DNA of 64,000 nt from Vreelandella malpeensis (GTDB lineage: Bacteria; Pseudomonadota; Gammaproteobacteria; Pseudomonadales; Halomonadaceae). Of this stretch, positions 42,375 to 53,132 are shown in pieces. The notes under the pieces were generated by a model. That model was not told the DNA's origin and did no database searches. It saw only the letters and a program-made list of their open reading frames with translations. The stretch spans positions 868,001 to 932,000 of the forward strand of contig NZ_WHVL01000001.1 in NCBI RefSeq assembly GCF_020622355.1. The letters run 5' to 3'. Numbering within the stretch: the first letter of the stretch is position 1; every line of letters begins with the position of its first letter. The translations under genes and the position numbers were made by a program.

Positions 42375-43037
42375 ATGTTTCAACGCGCCAATTCGACGCG
42401 CGGCCCGGCGCGCCTGCGCTGCCTGGGAGTGCTGCTGGCGCTCTCGCTGCTGACCGGCTGCGCCACCTTCGCGCCCAACCCGCCGCAGGACCAGAGCAAC
42501 GTCTGCGAGATCTTTCGCGAACAGCCGAGCTGGTACGACTATGCCCGGGATTCCCACCAGCAGTGGGGCACGCCGATCGCGACGCAAATGTCGTTCATCC
42601 AGCAGGAGTCGTCGTTCAGAAGCCACGTGCGCCCGGATCGCAAGTACTATCTGGGCTTCATTCCCGGCCCCCGGCCCTCCTCGGCCAAGGGCTACGCCCA
42701 GGCCCAGGACCCAGTGTGGGGCGAGTACCGCGACCAGGCGGGGAGCCTGTTCGCCCGGCGTACTCACATGAAGCACGCGACCGACTTCATCGGCTGGTAC
42801 AACGCCCGCACCCGGGCCCAGACCGGCATTTCTCTGAACAACCCCGAGCACCTCTACTACGCCTACCACGAAGGCGCCGGCGGCTATCAGCGCGGCACCT
42901 ACCGCCAGAAGCCTCACGTGCTGCGCGCCGGGCGCGAGGTGGCGTCACGCGCCGGTCGCTATCAGGCCCAGCTGGGCGCCTGCGAAGCCGAGTTCCAGTG
43001 CCGCAAGTTCTATCAGGTATGGCCTTTCTGCCGTTAA
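42375..43037 (+). CDS. Lipoprotein with lytic-transglycosylase-like domain
   Basis: The 220-residue protein has a lipoprotein signal with lipobox LLTGC (Cys near residue 29). After it, QMSFIQQESSFRSHVRPDRK carries an ES pair typical of SLT-fold transglycosylases, followed by GYAQAQDPVWGEYR and LYYAYHEGAGGYQRG, which match the MSTYYGPRM/YHxGxGG type of motifs. It should cleave peptidoglycan from the outer-membrane side. It stands between a MocR regulator and a TauE permease; no partner is evident. Confidence 0.75.
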   Translation: MFQRANSTRGPARLRCLGVLLALSLLTGCATFAPNPPQDQSNVCEIFREQPSWYDYARDSHQQWGTPIATQMSFIQQESSFRSHVRPDRKYYLGFIPGPRPSSAKGYAQAQDPVWGEYRDQAGSLFARRTHMKHATDFIGWYNARTRAQTGISLNNPEHLYYAYHEGAGGYQRGTYRQKPHVLRAGREVASRAGRYQAQLGACEAEFQCRKFYQVWPFCR

Positions 43038-43046
43038 GGATTGTCG

Positions 43047-43787
43047 ATGAGTTTGTTGATAGGCGCCGCTTTCGTCGGCGTGGTGTTTTTCACCTCGCTT
43101 CTGTCCGGCGTGTTCGGCATGGCCGGCGGGCTGGTACTGCTCTGGTTTCTGCTGCTGGTGTTCCCGGCGGCCTCGGCCATGGCGGTGCACGGGGTGATCC
43201 AGCTCACCGCCAACGCCTCGCGCGCCTGGCTTTCCCGGCGTTTCATCCACTGGCGGGTGGTGGCGCTGATGGCGACGGGCGTGGTCGGGGCGGCAGGGCT
43301 TCTGCTGCTGTTTCGCTACAGCCCCGACGCCGCCACGGTGTCGATTCTGATCGGCCTGATGCCGATTTTGGTGTGGATGCCCAAGCGCTGGTTCCATCTC
43401 GATGCCAGCCGGGCGAGCCACGCGATCACCTGCGGACTGGCTTCCGGGGGCCTGACCATCGCCGCCGGGGTGTCCGGCCCCTTGATCGACATCTTCTTCG
43501 TGCGCTCGCGGATGGACCGCCGCCAGGTGGTGGCGACCAAGGCGATGATCCAGGTGGTTGCCCACAGCATCAAGATCCTGTTCTATCTCGGCGCGGCGCT
43601 GTCGCTCAGCGGCGCCGAGTGGGGCATCGTCGCGCTGGCCGCGCCCTTCGCCCTGGCGGGCACCCAGGTGGGTACGCGTATCCTGCACCGGCTGACCGAT
43701 GCCAACTTCCGCGCCTGGACACGCTGGATCGTCACCGCCATCGGCGTGTTCTACCTGATTCAGGGCATCACCCTGCTGACGAACTGA
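43047..43787 (+). CDS. TauE/SafE-family membrane permease
   Basis: The 246-residue protein has about eight hydrophobic helices arranged as two TauE/SafE repeats (FTSLLSGVFGMAGGLVLLWF ... GLASGGLTIAAGVSGPLIDI). Members export sulfite or other sulfur-containing or organic anions. AAGGA lies six bases before the ATG at 43047; a TTG at 43041 is less likely. Substrate unknown. Confidence 0.85.
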   Translation: MSLLIGAAFVGVVFFTSLLSGVFGMAGGLVLLWFLLLVFPAASAMAVHGVIQLTANASRAWLSRRFIHWRVVALMATGVVGAAGLLLLFRYSPDAATVSILIGLMPILVWMPKRWFHLDASRASHAITCGLASGGLTIAAGVSGPLIDIFFVRSRMDRRQVVATKAMIQVVAHSIKILFYLGAALSLSGAEWGIVALAAPFALAGTQVGTRILHRLTDANFRAWTRWIVTAIGVFYLIQGITLLTN

Positions 43788-43840
43788 CCGCTTTGGTGCG
43801 ATTGACAGGGTCATTGGTGCAGGCTATCGTCTCGATGAAT

Positions 43841-43861
43841 GTAAATGAGAAACATTTTTAC
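43841..43861. promoter_or_regulatory. Candidate Fur box
   Basis: GTAAATGAGAAACATTTTTA, extended by a C, is an inverted repeat (GTAAA...TTTAC) containing AATGAGAA-x-CATTTTT, close to AATGAGAATnATT-type Fur boxes. It lies 30 bp before an unknown gene. Confidence 0.5.
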
Positions 43862-43891
43862 CTTTGCCGAGTCGCCCGCAGGAGAATCGAC

Positions 43892-44278
43892 ATGACACGG
43901 TGGCGTGCCTCTCAGGAGCAGCGTCAGCTGCGCCAGAAAATGATCTTTCTGCGGACCTCTTTCGAGGCCATGCAGCACGCCATCGCCCCGCGCCTGGCGG
44001 ACCCGCTGCCCTGCTGGCTGGATACCGGCACCCTTGCGATGCTCGCCCGCGAGCTGACAAGTGCCTGCCGCGAGGCGCAGACGAGCCTGGCGCCGCCTTC
44101 GCGCACCCCGCTCTGCCTTGCCGCGAACCAGTGCCAGCTGCTGCTCAAGCAGTGCCCGGGCGTGCTCAGCAGCGCCGTGTGCCACCGCCAGCTCGGCGAC
44201 ATCGTGAACGCGCTGAACGAGGCGCTCGTACACGCCGCGGCCCCCGCCTCCGCCCGGCGCTGGTTCTGGTCGTCTTGA
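43892..44278 (+). CDS. Unknown 128-residue protein behind a Fur-like box
   Basis: GCAGGAG lies 6 bases before the ATG. The protein is mostly helical, soluble-looking, with five cysteines (LPCWLD, TSACREA, PLCLAA, NQCQLLLKQC, VCHRQLGD) and no signal peptide. I do not recognise a family. The Fur-like site suggests iron-limited expression. The same frame runs upstream in the track through other genes, but only the 43892 start is supported. Confidence 0.65.
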   Translation: MTRWRASQEQRQLRQKMIFLRTSFEAMQHAIAPRLADPLPCWLDTGTLAMLARELTSACREAQTSLAPPSRTPLCLAANQCQLLLKQCPGVLSSAVCHRQLGDIVNALNEALVHAAAPASARRWFWSS

Positions 44279-44355
44279 TTCGGGCACGGCGCGCACTGGT
44301 ATGATAGCCGCCCACTCGGCGCCGCCGCTTATCTAAACGACCCACAAGGCCACGC

Positions 44356-45741
44356 ATGACTCCCGCCAACTCCCCGACTCCGCCCCGCCCGTGGTACCGC
44401 ACGGTGCCGGATCCGATGGTCCTGATCTTCCTGATCCTGGTGGCCACCTATCTTCTGACCTTCGTGATTCCCGCCGGCGAGTTCGAGCGCATCACCGAGA
44501 ACGGACGCACCGTGGTGGTGCCGGGCTCGTTTCAATATCTGAGCGACGTGGCCCCCATCGCGCCCTTCGATATCTTCGTCGCCATTCCTCAGGGGTTGAT
44601 CAACGCCTCCCAGTACCTGTTCATCGTATTCATCGCCGGCGGGCTCTTTCATGTTCTGCAGAAGACCGGGGCGCTGGAGAACGCCATTGGCGTGGCAGTG
44701 AACAAGGTGGGTGTGCGCCGGCGTAACTTGATCATCACCGTGGGCACCTTCATCTACGGCTTCTTCGGCGTGGCCGTGGGCTACGAGAACAACATCGCCC
44801 TGGTGCCGATCGCGGTGCTGATCGCCAGCGCCATCGGCTGCTCGAGCCTGGTGGGTACCACCATGGCAGTGGGCGGCATCGGCGTGGGCTTCGCACTCTC
44901 GCCGATCAACCCCTACACCGTGGGTGTGGCCCAGGGCATCGCGGAACTGCCGACCTTTTCAGGCGCCTGGCTGCGCACGCTGCTGCTGGTGACGTCGCTG
45001 GCCTTGCTTGCGCTCTACATCTGCAAGCGTGTGGTGCCCATGCCGTTCAAGGAGGCCGCCAACGCCGAGGGCATGAGCCGCCCGCTGCACGAGTACTCGC
45101 TCACTCGGCGCAACGTGGCAACGCTGGTCGCCTTCGTGCTGGGGCTTGCGGTGATGCTCTACGGGGTGTTCACCCGGGGCTGGTACATCAACGAGATCGC
45201 GGCGATGTTCCTGGTGATGGCGATCGCCATCGCCGCCCTCAACGGGCTCTCGCCCAACGCCTTCGTGGCGCGCATGATCGAAGGCGCGTCCAGCGTCACG
45301 GCGGGGGCCATGGTCATCGGCCTTGCCGCCTCGATCCAGGTCATCCTCGCCGAGGCCTCGATCATCGACACCATCGTCAATGGCCTGAGCGGACTGCTCG
45401 ACGGCGTGCCCGCCGGGCTGACCGCGATCCTGGCAAGCGTGTTGCAGGGCGTGATCAACCTGTTCATCCCCTCCGGCTCCGGCCAGGCGCTGGTCACCAT
45501 GCCGATCTTGATTCCGCTGGCGGATCTGGTCGGCATCAGCCGCCAGCTGATGATCACCGCCTTCCAGGTCGGCGATGGGTTGACCAACCTGATCATTCCC
45601 ACCTCCGGCGGGATGCTGGCGATGATCGCGCTGGGCCGGGTGAGCTACGAGCAGTGGCTCAAGGCCATCCTGCCGTTCATGGGGCTGGTCTATCTTCTGA
45701 GCTTCGCCGGGCTGGTGCTGGGCCAGGCCGTCGGCTACTGA
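44356..45741 (+). CDS. YfcC-family permease
   Basis: The 461-residue protein has about 11-12 hydrophobic helices and the YfcC/DcuC-like hallmarks TFVIPAGEFER, YENNIALVPIAVLIASAIG, FALSPINPYTVGVAQG and IPSGSGQALVTMPILIPLAD. Relatives carry amino acids (arginine/ornithine) or dicarboxylates; the substrate here is unknown. A 13-bp hairpin follows the stop. Confidence 0.85.
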   Translation: MTPANSPTPPRPWYRTVPDPMVLIFLILVATYLLTFVIPAGEFERITENGRTVVVPGSFQYLSDVAPIAPFDIFVAIPQGLINASQYLFIVFIAGGLFHVLQKTGALENAIGVAVNKVGVRRRNLIITVGTFIYGFFGVAVGYENNIALVPIAVLIASAIGCSSLVGTTMAVGGIGVGFALSPINPYTVGVAQGIAELPTFSGAWLRTLLLVTSLALLALYICKRVVPMPFKEAANAEGMSRPLHEYSLTRRNVATLVAFVLGLAVMLYGVFTRGWYINEIAAMFLVMAIAIAALNGLSPNAFVARMIEGASSVTAGAMVIGLAASIQVILAEASIIDTIVNGLSGLLDGVPAGLTAILASVLQGVINLFIPSGSGQALVTMPILIPLADLVGISRQLMITAFQVGDGLTNLIIPTSGGMLAMIALGRVSYEQWLKAILPFMGLVYLLSFAGLVLGQAVGY

Positions 45742-45769
45742 ACGACGCGCCGCGAATCGCCGTACGGCC

Positions 45770-45817
45770 AGTGGTCAGGCCAAGCGGCGATTCGCGGGCT
45801 ATGCTGGGTGGGGCAAG
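45770..45817 (+). terminator. Hairpin after the YfcC gene
   Basis: CCGCGAATCGCCG (45770-45782) pairs perfectly with CGGCGATTCGCGG (45805-45817); the 22-base loop makes it less compact than usual, and there is no T-run. Confidence 0.55.
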
Positions 45818-45892
45818 GCGCCACTGGAAAGCAGTAGTAAACTGGTCTATTGTTTGCCGTGTCACTTCACTCAGCAAGAAGGAGTTTGCCGA

Positions 45893-47011
45893 ATGGCTCA
45901 TGAAACGCTTCTCGAACCGATCACGCTCGGCGATCTGACGCTGCCCAACCGGGTGGTCATGGCGCCGCTGACTCGGGCGCGCACCCCGGACAGCGTGCCC
46001 GGCGAGCTGCAGCAGGCCTACTACGGCCAGCGCGCCGGTGCCGGGTTGATCATTTCCGAGGCGACCAATATCTCGCCCACTGCGCGCGGCTATGTCTACA
46101 CGCCGGGTATCTGGACCGACGAGCAGCAGGCCGGCTGGAAGAAGGTGGTCGACGCCGTGCACGCCAAGGGCGGGCGCATCGCGCTGCAGCTCTGGCACGT
46201 CGGGCGCGTTTCCCACGAAATGGTGCAGCCGGACGGTCAGGCGCCGGTCGCCCCCAGCGCCTTGAAAGGCGAAGGCGCGAACGCCTTCGTCGAGTTCGAG
46301 GACGGCAGCGCCGGCCAGCACCCCGCAAGCACCCCCCGGGCGCTGGAAACCGACGAGATCCCCGGCATTGTCGAGGACTACCGTCAGGCGGCCCAACGCG
46401 CCAAAAATGCCGGTTTCGACATGATCGAAGTGCACGCCGCCAACGCCTACCTGCTCAACCAGTTCCTGGCCACCGGCACCAACCAGCGCACTGATCGCTA
46501 CGGCGGCTCGATCGAGAACCGCGCCCGCTTCCCGCTGGAGGTGGTCGATGCGGTGATCGAAGTGGTCGGCGCCGGCCGCGTGGGTATCCGTCTCACGCCG
46601 TTCATCGAGATCTTCGGGCTGACCGACGACGAGCCCGAGGAGATGGCGCTGTATCTAGCCGATGAGCTGTCCCAGCGCGGCATCGCCTACATCCATCTCA
46701 ACGAGCCCAACTGGGCTGGTGGCGACAACACCTTCCCGGACGGTTTCCGCGAGCGGATGCGCGAGCGCTTCAATGGCCGGTTGATCTACTGCGGCCATTA
46801 CGACGTCGACAAGGGCGAGGCGCTGCTCGAAAGCGGCAACGGCGAGCTCGTCGCCTTCGGGCGCCCCTACATCGCCAACCCGGACCTGGTCGAGCGCTTT
46901 CGCGTGGCTGCGCCGCTCAACGAACCGGACCAGGAGACCTTCTACGGGGGTGATGCTAAGGGCTATACCGACTACCCGTTTCTCGACAACGGCCACGACC
47001 GACTGAAGTAA
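45893..47011 (+). CDS. nemA: Alkene reductase (Old Yellow Enzyme family)
   Basis: The 372-residue FMN enzyme reduces activated C=C bonds of electrophiles with NAD(P)H. Visible: LPNRVVMAPLTRART near the N-terminus, QLWHVGRVSH, the substrate-binding HAANAYLLNQFL (family HxxN), DRYGGSIENRARF and GRPYIANPDL. AAGAAGGAG precedes the ATG at 45893; the earlier open frame is intergenic. A clear terminator follows. No NemR regulator is adjacent. Confidence 0.93.
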   Translation: MAHETLLEPITLGDLTLPNRVVMAPLTRARTPDSVPGELQQAYYGQRAGAGLIISEATNISPTARGYVYTPGIWTDEQQAGWKKVVDAVHAKGGRIALQLWHVGRVSHEMVQPDGQAPVAPSALKGEGANAFVEFEDGSAGQHPASTPRALETDEIPGIVEDYRQAAQRAKNAGFDMIEVHAANAYLLNQFLATGTNQRTDRYGGSIENRARFPLEVVDAVIEVVGAGRVGIRLTPFIEIFGLTDDEPEEMALYLADELSQRGIAYIHLNEPNWAGGDNTFPDGFRERMRERFNGRLIYCGHYDVDKGEALLESGNGELVAFGRPYIANPDLVERFRVAAPLNEPDQETFYGGDAKGYTDYPFLDNGHDRLK

Positions 47012-47064
47012 GATTTGCCTTGCGGAAGGTTATAGACATCTGAAAAAGCAGTCGTTTTTATCGA

Positions 47065-47090
47065 AGCACCACGCCCGTGGTGCTTTTTTT
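47065..47090 (+). terminator. Rho-independent terminator after nemA
   Basis: AGCACCAC-GCCC-GTGGTGCT (8-bp stem) followed by seven T's, 54 bp after the nemA stop. Confidence 0.95.
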
Positions 47091-47217
47091 GTACCCGGAT
47101 GGCTAAAAATCCTGCTATTTTCGACTACGTTACCTATTCACGCGTGCGGGGCTGTCGCAGGGGCCACTGGCCTTTGATCGACAGGGTTCGCGTTTGGTGT
47201 CTGGCTTGGGGTGATAA

Positions 47218-47791
47218 ATGAATACGATTTCCCTTCCGGTGTGGCTCGCCTTTGTATCGCTGCTGTGCGGCGTGGTGGCGGCGGCACTGTTCGTTTACGT
47301 GGTGCTGCCAAGGCGTCGACGCGCCAAGGCGCGCAAGGCGCAGGCAGCCATGCCCAAGCCCGCCCCGGCACCGCCGGCCGAGCCCGCCCCGCCGCCGGTG
47401 CCTGCCGCCAAGGTCAAGCAGCATTCACTGTTCGTGATCTTCGCCCACCCGGACGCCACCACCGACGAGCGGCTCACCGAGTGGCTGCGCGGCAAGAACG
47501 CCCGCTTCGATCCGCTCAAGAAGGTCTTTCTGATCGACGGCCAGCAGCGCTCGAACCCGGTCACCCTGGCCAACGCCTTTCCCCCCGGCGAGATGCCGGA
47601 TCTCTTGCGCGGCGAGTCCCACGCGCCGATTCGCGGGGTGAGCCTGCTGGTCAAGCCACCTCTGCACAAGCGGCGCAACCAGCAAATGCACGTCTACGTG
47701 GCGCTGGCCAAGGAGCTCAACGACGCCTTCAAGGGCGACATGCTCGATAGCGAGCAGAACCCCGCCACCGACACGACCTACCAGCAGATCC

Positions 47792-47799
<8 letters not shown>
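47218..47799 (+). CDS. ZipA C-terminal-domain-like membrane protein
   Basis: The 193-residue protein has one N-terminal helix ([20 protein letters not shown]), a basic patch, a Pro/Ala linker, and a C-terminal domain ([20 protein letters not shown] ... [16 protein letters not shown] ... [20 protein letters not shown]) laid out like the FtsZ-binding ZipA domain. At about half of ZipA length it may be a paralog with a short linker. This is by eye and moderately sure. It overlaps the convergent ybiT by 8 bp. Confidence 0.55.
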
Positions 47800-49387
<1,588 letters not shown>

Positions 49388-49488
49388 GAGGGAGCCCCTG
49401 GTTGGCATGGGTGCGAAGGTGGGCGCGCAAGCGCGCAAAGGCTCGCGATTCTACGCGCTAATGCAGCGTCTGGCACCTGCCGCCGTGC

Positions 49489-50349
49489 TCAATCCGCCGC
49501 ACTCGGCGAAAGCGTCAGCAGAACCCGCCCATGATCAACCACTTGCCGAAACCGCGTGGCGAGGATATCGACGATACCATCGTGCTCGCCCACCAGACGC
49601 GTGAAGACAATGCGAAGCGCCGGGTGGCGCGTTTGGGTCTCGCGGCAGATCTCGGCGATGTCGCCGCCGTCACCGGCGTGACGGCCAGGCGACAGAAACA
49701 GCAGCGCCACCACCACGGTGGCCTCAAAAAACTCGACGCTCTCCAGCAAGTTCTCCAGAAGCGGCTCGTTGAAGCGGTAGGCGTCGCCCTCGCGACGCTC
49801 CATGGAGGCCGGCGCCACGCAGGCGACGCACTCGCCCAACAGCGCCCCGAGCTGGCCCGCCAGGCGGTTGCGCACTGCCGTGACCTCGAAGATCGGGCTT
49901 CCGTGGTCGACCAGCGCCACGCGCGGCGGAGCGCCTTCGGGCAGTACCTCGCGTACGTTGTCGGCGAGGATGTCGGCCAGGCGCAGGTCGTTGTCGCCGC
50001 GCTCGTCGACCAGCGGCATCGCCACCCGCACGCTCACGCCGGGGAAGCGCGCCTGGAGCTCGGCCATACGTTTGGGCAGGTAGTCGGTCAGCGCGCGGCT
50101 TGCGCCGAAGAAGAACGGGATGACGACGATCTCCCGCGTGCCTTCGGCAGCGCTGCGCTCGGCGGCGGGGCCGAGGGTGAGAGCAGGCTCGCCGTCGAGT
50201 TCTGCGGCAGGGATCTTGTTCGAGTGCAGAAGCGAGGCCGGAATGACCGGGGCGTCGACCCGCTCGCCGAGCATGGCCGCCACGCGGCGCAGATTGAACA
50301 CGGCGGCGGGCTTGAGCGAGCCGTTGTCGACCAGAAAGATCGCGCGCAT
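49489..50349 (-). CDS. CbiX-like sirohydrochlorin chelatase family protein
   Basis: The 286-residue protein has two CbiX/HemH-type halves: EIVVIPFFFGASRALTDYLP in the first and VALVDHGSPIFEVTAVRNRL in the second, the latter with the DHGSP histidine. Family members insert cobalt or iron into sirohydrochlorin, but here only one half has an evident catalytic histidine and no cobalamin or siroheme genes are adjacent, so another role is possible. AGGAGG lies six bases before the ATG at 50349. Confidence 0.6.
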   Translation of the reverse strand: MRAIFLVDNGSLKPAAVFNLRRVAAMLGERVDAPVIPASLLHSNKIPAAELDGEPALTLGPAAERSAAEGTREIVVIPFFFGASRALTDYLPKRMAELQARFPGVSVRVAMPLVDERGDNDLRLADILADNVREVLPEGAPPRVALVDHGSPIFEVTAVRNRLAGQLGALLGECVACVAPASMERREGDAYRFNEPLLENLLESVEFFEATVVVALLFLSPGRHAGDGGDIAEICRETQTRHPALRIVFTRLVGEHDGIVDILATRFRQVVDHGRVLLTLSPSAAD

Positions 50350-50417
50350 GAGGGCCTCCTGGAGAACGTTTTCGGCCATGGTATCATGGCCGTTTGACCC
50401 CGTTCTGGCTGACCTCG

Positions 50418-50975
50418 ATGATCGATACCACCGCCCTCAACCGCACGCGCCGACCTGTCGACGAACACGGCGATATCTGGATCTTCGGCTACGGCTCGCT
50501 GATCTGGAAGGCGGACTTCCCCTTTCTGGAGAGGCGCCGCGCCTTCATCAAGGGCTGGGAGCGGCGTTTCTGGCAAGGCTCCCATGACCACCGTGGCACC
50601 CCGGAGGCGCCTGGGCGGGTGGTCACCTTGACCCGGGCCGAGGGGGCGATCTGCCATGGCATGGCGTATCGCATCAACGAGGCGACGCTTGCGCCGCTCG
50701 ACCACCGCGAGAAGAACGGCTATTTGCGTGAGATCACGCCACTGCATTTCGCCGATGGCGTTAAGGCTCAGGGCCTCGTCTACATGGCCACCGAGGACAA
50801 CCCGGCCTTTCTAGGCCCGGCCCCCATCGAGGCCATGGCGCGCCATATCCACGAGGCCGTGGGCCCGAGTGGCCCCAACCGCGATTACCTGATCAACCTG
50901 GCCCAGGCGCTTCGCGAGTTGAACGTGGAAGACGCGCACATCTTCGCGCTGGAGGCGCAGCTTGCGCGCCTTTAG
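50418..50975 (+). CDS. chaC: Glutathione-specific gamma-glutamylcyclotransferase ChaC
   Basis: The 185-residue protein has the ChaC motif IFGYGSLIWKADFPF, GRVVTLTRAEG and the catalytic-glutamate region (DHREKNGY with LREITPL). ChaC cleaves glutathione to 5-oxoproline and Cys-Gly. I chose the ATG at 50418; a TTG at 50394 in the CbiX promoter region is less likely. Divergent from the CbiX-like gene and 2 bp from the convergent HPP gene. Confidence 0.9.
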   Translation: MIDTTALNRTRRPVDEHGDIWIFGYGSLIWKADFPFLERRRAFIKGWERRFWQGSHDHRGTPEAPGRVVTLTRAEGAICHGMAYRINEATLAPLDHREKNGYLREITPLHFADGVKAQGLVYMATEDNPAFLGPAPIEAMARHIHEAVGPSGPNRDYLINLAQALRELNVEDAHIFALEAQLARL

Positions 50976-50977
50976 CG

Positions 50978-51505
50978 TTACCAGTAGCGCGGGTAGCGGC
51001 GGTGGCGGGCCAGGTTGTTGACCAGGATCGCCACCGCCAGCATCACCACGCAGCCGATGCCGATCGGCGCCAGCGGATACCACCAGCCAAGCTGATGCAC
51101 GCTCGAACCGCCGCCCACGGCGATCAGCGCGGCGGCGGCCCCTGGCGGATGCACCGTATGGGTGAGCTGCATGACCAGGATGGAGAGCGATACCGCCAGC
51201 GCCATGGCCACCGACGTGGCGCCGAGCAGCTGAAAGCAGGCAACGCCGATGGCCGCCGAGAACATGCTGCCGAACAGCACGTGGCTGGGCTGGGCGAAGG
51301 GACTGTCCGGGGCGGCGTAGATCAACACCGAGGTGGCGCCGAAGGAGCCCACGATCAAAAGCTGCTGGCTCAGCCAGTGGGTGCTCAGCCAGCAGATCAG
51401 CGCCATTCCGCTGAACGCCCCGACCCAGGACCAGAGCGCATCCTGCCAGCCGACCCGGCCACGCTTGAAGGGCTCACCGCGCATCTTGCCTAGATAGGTT
51501 CGCAT
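50978..51505 (-). CDS. HPP-family membrane protein
   Basis: The 175-residue protein has four to five helices and the HPP signature TVHPPGAAAALIAVGG; also GSFGATSVLIYAAPDSPFAQP. HPP proteins are linked to nitrite transport in plastids and cyanobacteria; in proteobacteria the role is unclear. Convergent with chaC. Confidence 0.85.
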   Translation of the reverse strand: MRTYLGKMRGEPFKRGRVGWQDALWSWVGAFSGMALICWLSTHWLSQQLLIVGSFGATSVLIYAAPDSPFAQPSHVLFGSMFSAAIGVACFQLLGATSVAMALAVSLSILVMQLTHTVHPPGAAAALIAVGGGSSVHQLGWWYPLAPIGIGCVVMLAVAILVNNLARHRRYPRYW

Positions 51506-51635
51506 GGCACTCTCTTAAGCAACCGATTTTCTCAAGCACTAAAAGAGTGCAAATGATCGCAAAATGCACCAGATAAGCAAATGGTAATCGATCACCCGCT
51601 AATGAATTCGATTCATGCGCCGTGCTCGGCCAACG

Positions 51636-51929
51636 CTACATCATCAGCCAGGAGAGAATGAACAGCGCAAGGATCGTCTTGACGATGCCGCCGAGGATCG
51701 AGCCGCGTAGAAACGACTTGATGCCGCCCCACAGGATCAGAAGGCCGATGACCAGCACCGCGATGCTGAAGAAGGAGGCGCTGATGCCGAGCGACCGGGT
51801 GAGTCCATCGATGAAGTCGCTGAACGCCCCGAAGAAGTTGGTGAAAATCCCCAGCAGAAACTCCACCACCACGCGAATCGCCTCACCGATGGCCTCGCCC
51901 ACCCCACCGAAAAATCCGTTAGCTTGCAT
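51636..51929 (-). CDS. Small hydrophobic protein of unknown function
   Basis: The 97-residue protein has one or two hydrophobic helices (FLLGIFTNFFGAFSDFIDG and FFSIAVLVIGLLILWGGIKS). TGAGG precedes the ATG at 51929. No family recognised; it stands alone between HPP and LysR. Confidence 0.6.
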   Translation of the reverse strand: MQANGFFGGVGEAIGEAIRVVVEFLLGIFTNFFGAFSDFIDGLTRSLGISASFFSIAVLVIGLLILWGGIKSFLRGSILGGIVKTILALFILSWLMM

Positions 51930-52083
51930 CCGTTCTGCCTCAGGTCGAAAGGAGTCAAGCATTGTCGATGAAAACGTCAGGCAGGGCAAAGCAAAGCGTC
52001 CACCTTCCCCGACGCCTTTACCCGCCCCGGGTCTGCTAGACTAGGGCGCGTTTTTCCAACCCCTTGCCGGCAGGTGGTTTTCC

Positions 52084-53010
52084 ATGCTCAACCAGCGCGC
52101 GCTCGTCTACCTCAACGAGGTCATCCGCAGGGGGTCGCTGCGCCGGGCGGCGGCGCACCTGGACGTCGACCCGTCGGCACTGAGCCGCCAGATCAAGGCG
52201 CTGGAGGAAACGCTGGGCAGCAAGCTGTGCGAGCGGGTAGGCAGCGGCATGCGCGCCACCCAGGCGGGCATCCTGCTGGCCCAGCACTTCAACACCCAGC
52301 GCGCTCAGGAGGAGGCGGTGCTTTCCCGGCTCACGGCACTGCAGGGGCTTTCTCGCGGCAACGTTCGCATCGCCGTCGGCGAGGGGTTCATCGCCGATCT
52401 GATCGCCCGCCCGCTGGAGGCGTTCATGACCACCTTCCAGGGCATCAGCGTGGACATTCGCATGGCCGGGGTGAACGAGGCGATGTCGCTGCTGAAGGAT
52501 TACGAGGTGGATCTGGCGCTGCTCTACGCCCCGCCGGTGGACCCGGCGCTTCACTGCCACGTCGAAACGCGCCAGCCGCTGGATCTGATCGTGCCGCCGG
52601 GGCATCCGCTCTGCAGGCTCAAGCGGGCGATCACCCTCGACGACCTGAGCGACTGGCCGCTGGGGCTGATGGACAATCCCTTCGGCATGCGTCAGATGGT
52701 CAACATGGTGGAGCACCACGAGCGCATTCACCTGGAGGCGCGCCTCTACACCAACTCGGTGGCGGTGCTGAAGAACTTCGTGCGCTCGGGCATCGGCGTC
52801 ACCTTCATGCCGGAGCTGACCGTGGAGGACGAGATCCATCGCGGCGAAATTGTCACCCTGCCGATGCGCTACGCGCTAATGAACGAAGCCCGCGCCCAGA
52901 TCGTCAGTCTCAAAGGCCACGAGCTCACCGTGGCGGCGGCGACCTGCCTCAAGCACCTGCATCATGACATGCGCTTCTTTTCCGCCAACGCGCCGCGCCT
53001 GTTGATATAA
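52084..53010 (+). CDS. LysR-family transcriptional regulator
   Basis: The 308-residue protein has the N-terminal LysR helix-turn-helix (GSLRRAAAHLDVDPSALSRQ at 18-37) and a C-terminal effector domain of the periplasmic-binding fold. It is on the same strand as, and directly upstream of, a TRAP operon and D-Ala-D-Ala dipeptidase, which it may control. The intergenic gap holds the direct repeat GCATAGTC. Confidence 0.88.
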   Translation: MLNQRALVYLNEVIRRGSLRRAAAHLDVDPSALSRQIKALEETLGSKLCERVGSGMRATQAGILLAQHFNTQRAQEEAVLSRLTALQGLSRGNVRIAVGEGFIADLIARPLEAFMTTFQGISVDIRMAGVNEAMSLLKDYEVDLALLYAPPVDPALHCHVETRQPLDLIVPPGHPLCRLKRAITLDDLSDWPLGLMDNPFGMRQMVNMVEHHERIHLEARLYTNSVAVLKNFVRSGIGVTFMPELTVEDEIHRGEIVTLPMRYALMNEARAQIVSLKGHELTVAAATCLKHLHHDMRFFSANAPRLLI

Positions 53011-53029
53011 AAACAACACTTTGGGTATT

Positions 53030-53056
53030 GCATAGTCAACACATCAATGCATAGTC
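53030..53056. promoter_or_regulatory. Direct repeat in the LysR-dctP gap
   Basis: GCATAGTC occurs at 53030-53037 and 53049-53056, 19 bp apart, in an AT-rich gap before dctP. It could be a regulator site or part of promoter elements. Confidence 0.35.
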
Positions 53057-53132
53057 TCCTCATGCAAATTTGTTAATAACGATAAGTAGGCTTCTCATAC
53101 TCGCCTACCTCACCAATCAAGGGAATCTCACC

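Noticed and set aside
41130..42917. 595-codon open frame opposite the GabR-like gene and lipoprotein gene
   Set aside because: Antisense shadow spanning two well-supported genes.
42368..43891. Upstream extension of the frame of the unknown 43892 gene
   Set aside because: It runs out of frame through the lipoprotein and TauE genes; only the part from 43892, with its own ribosome site, is real.
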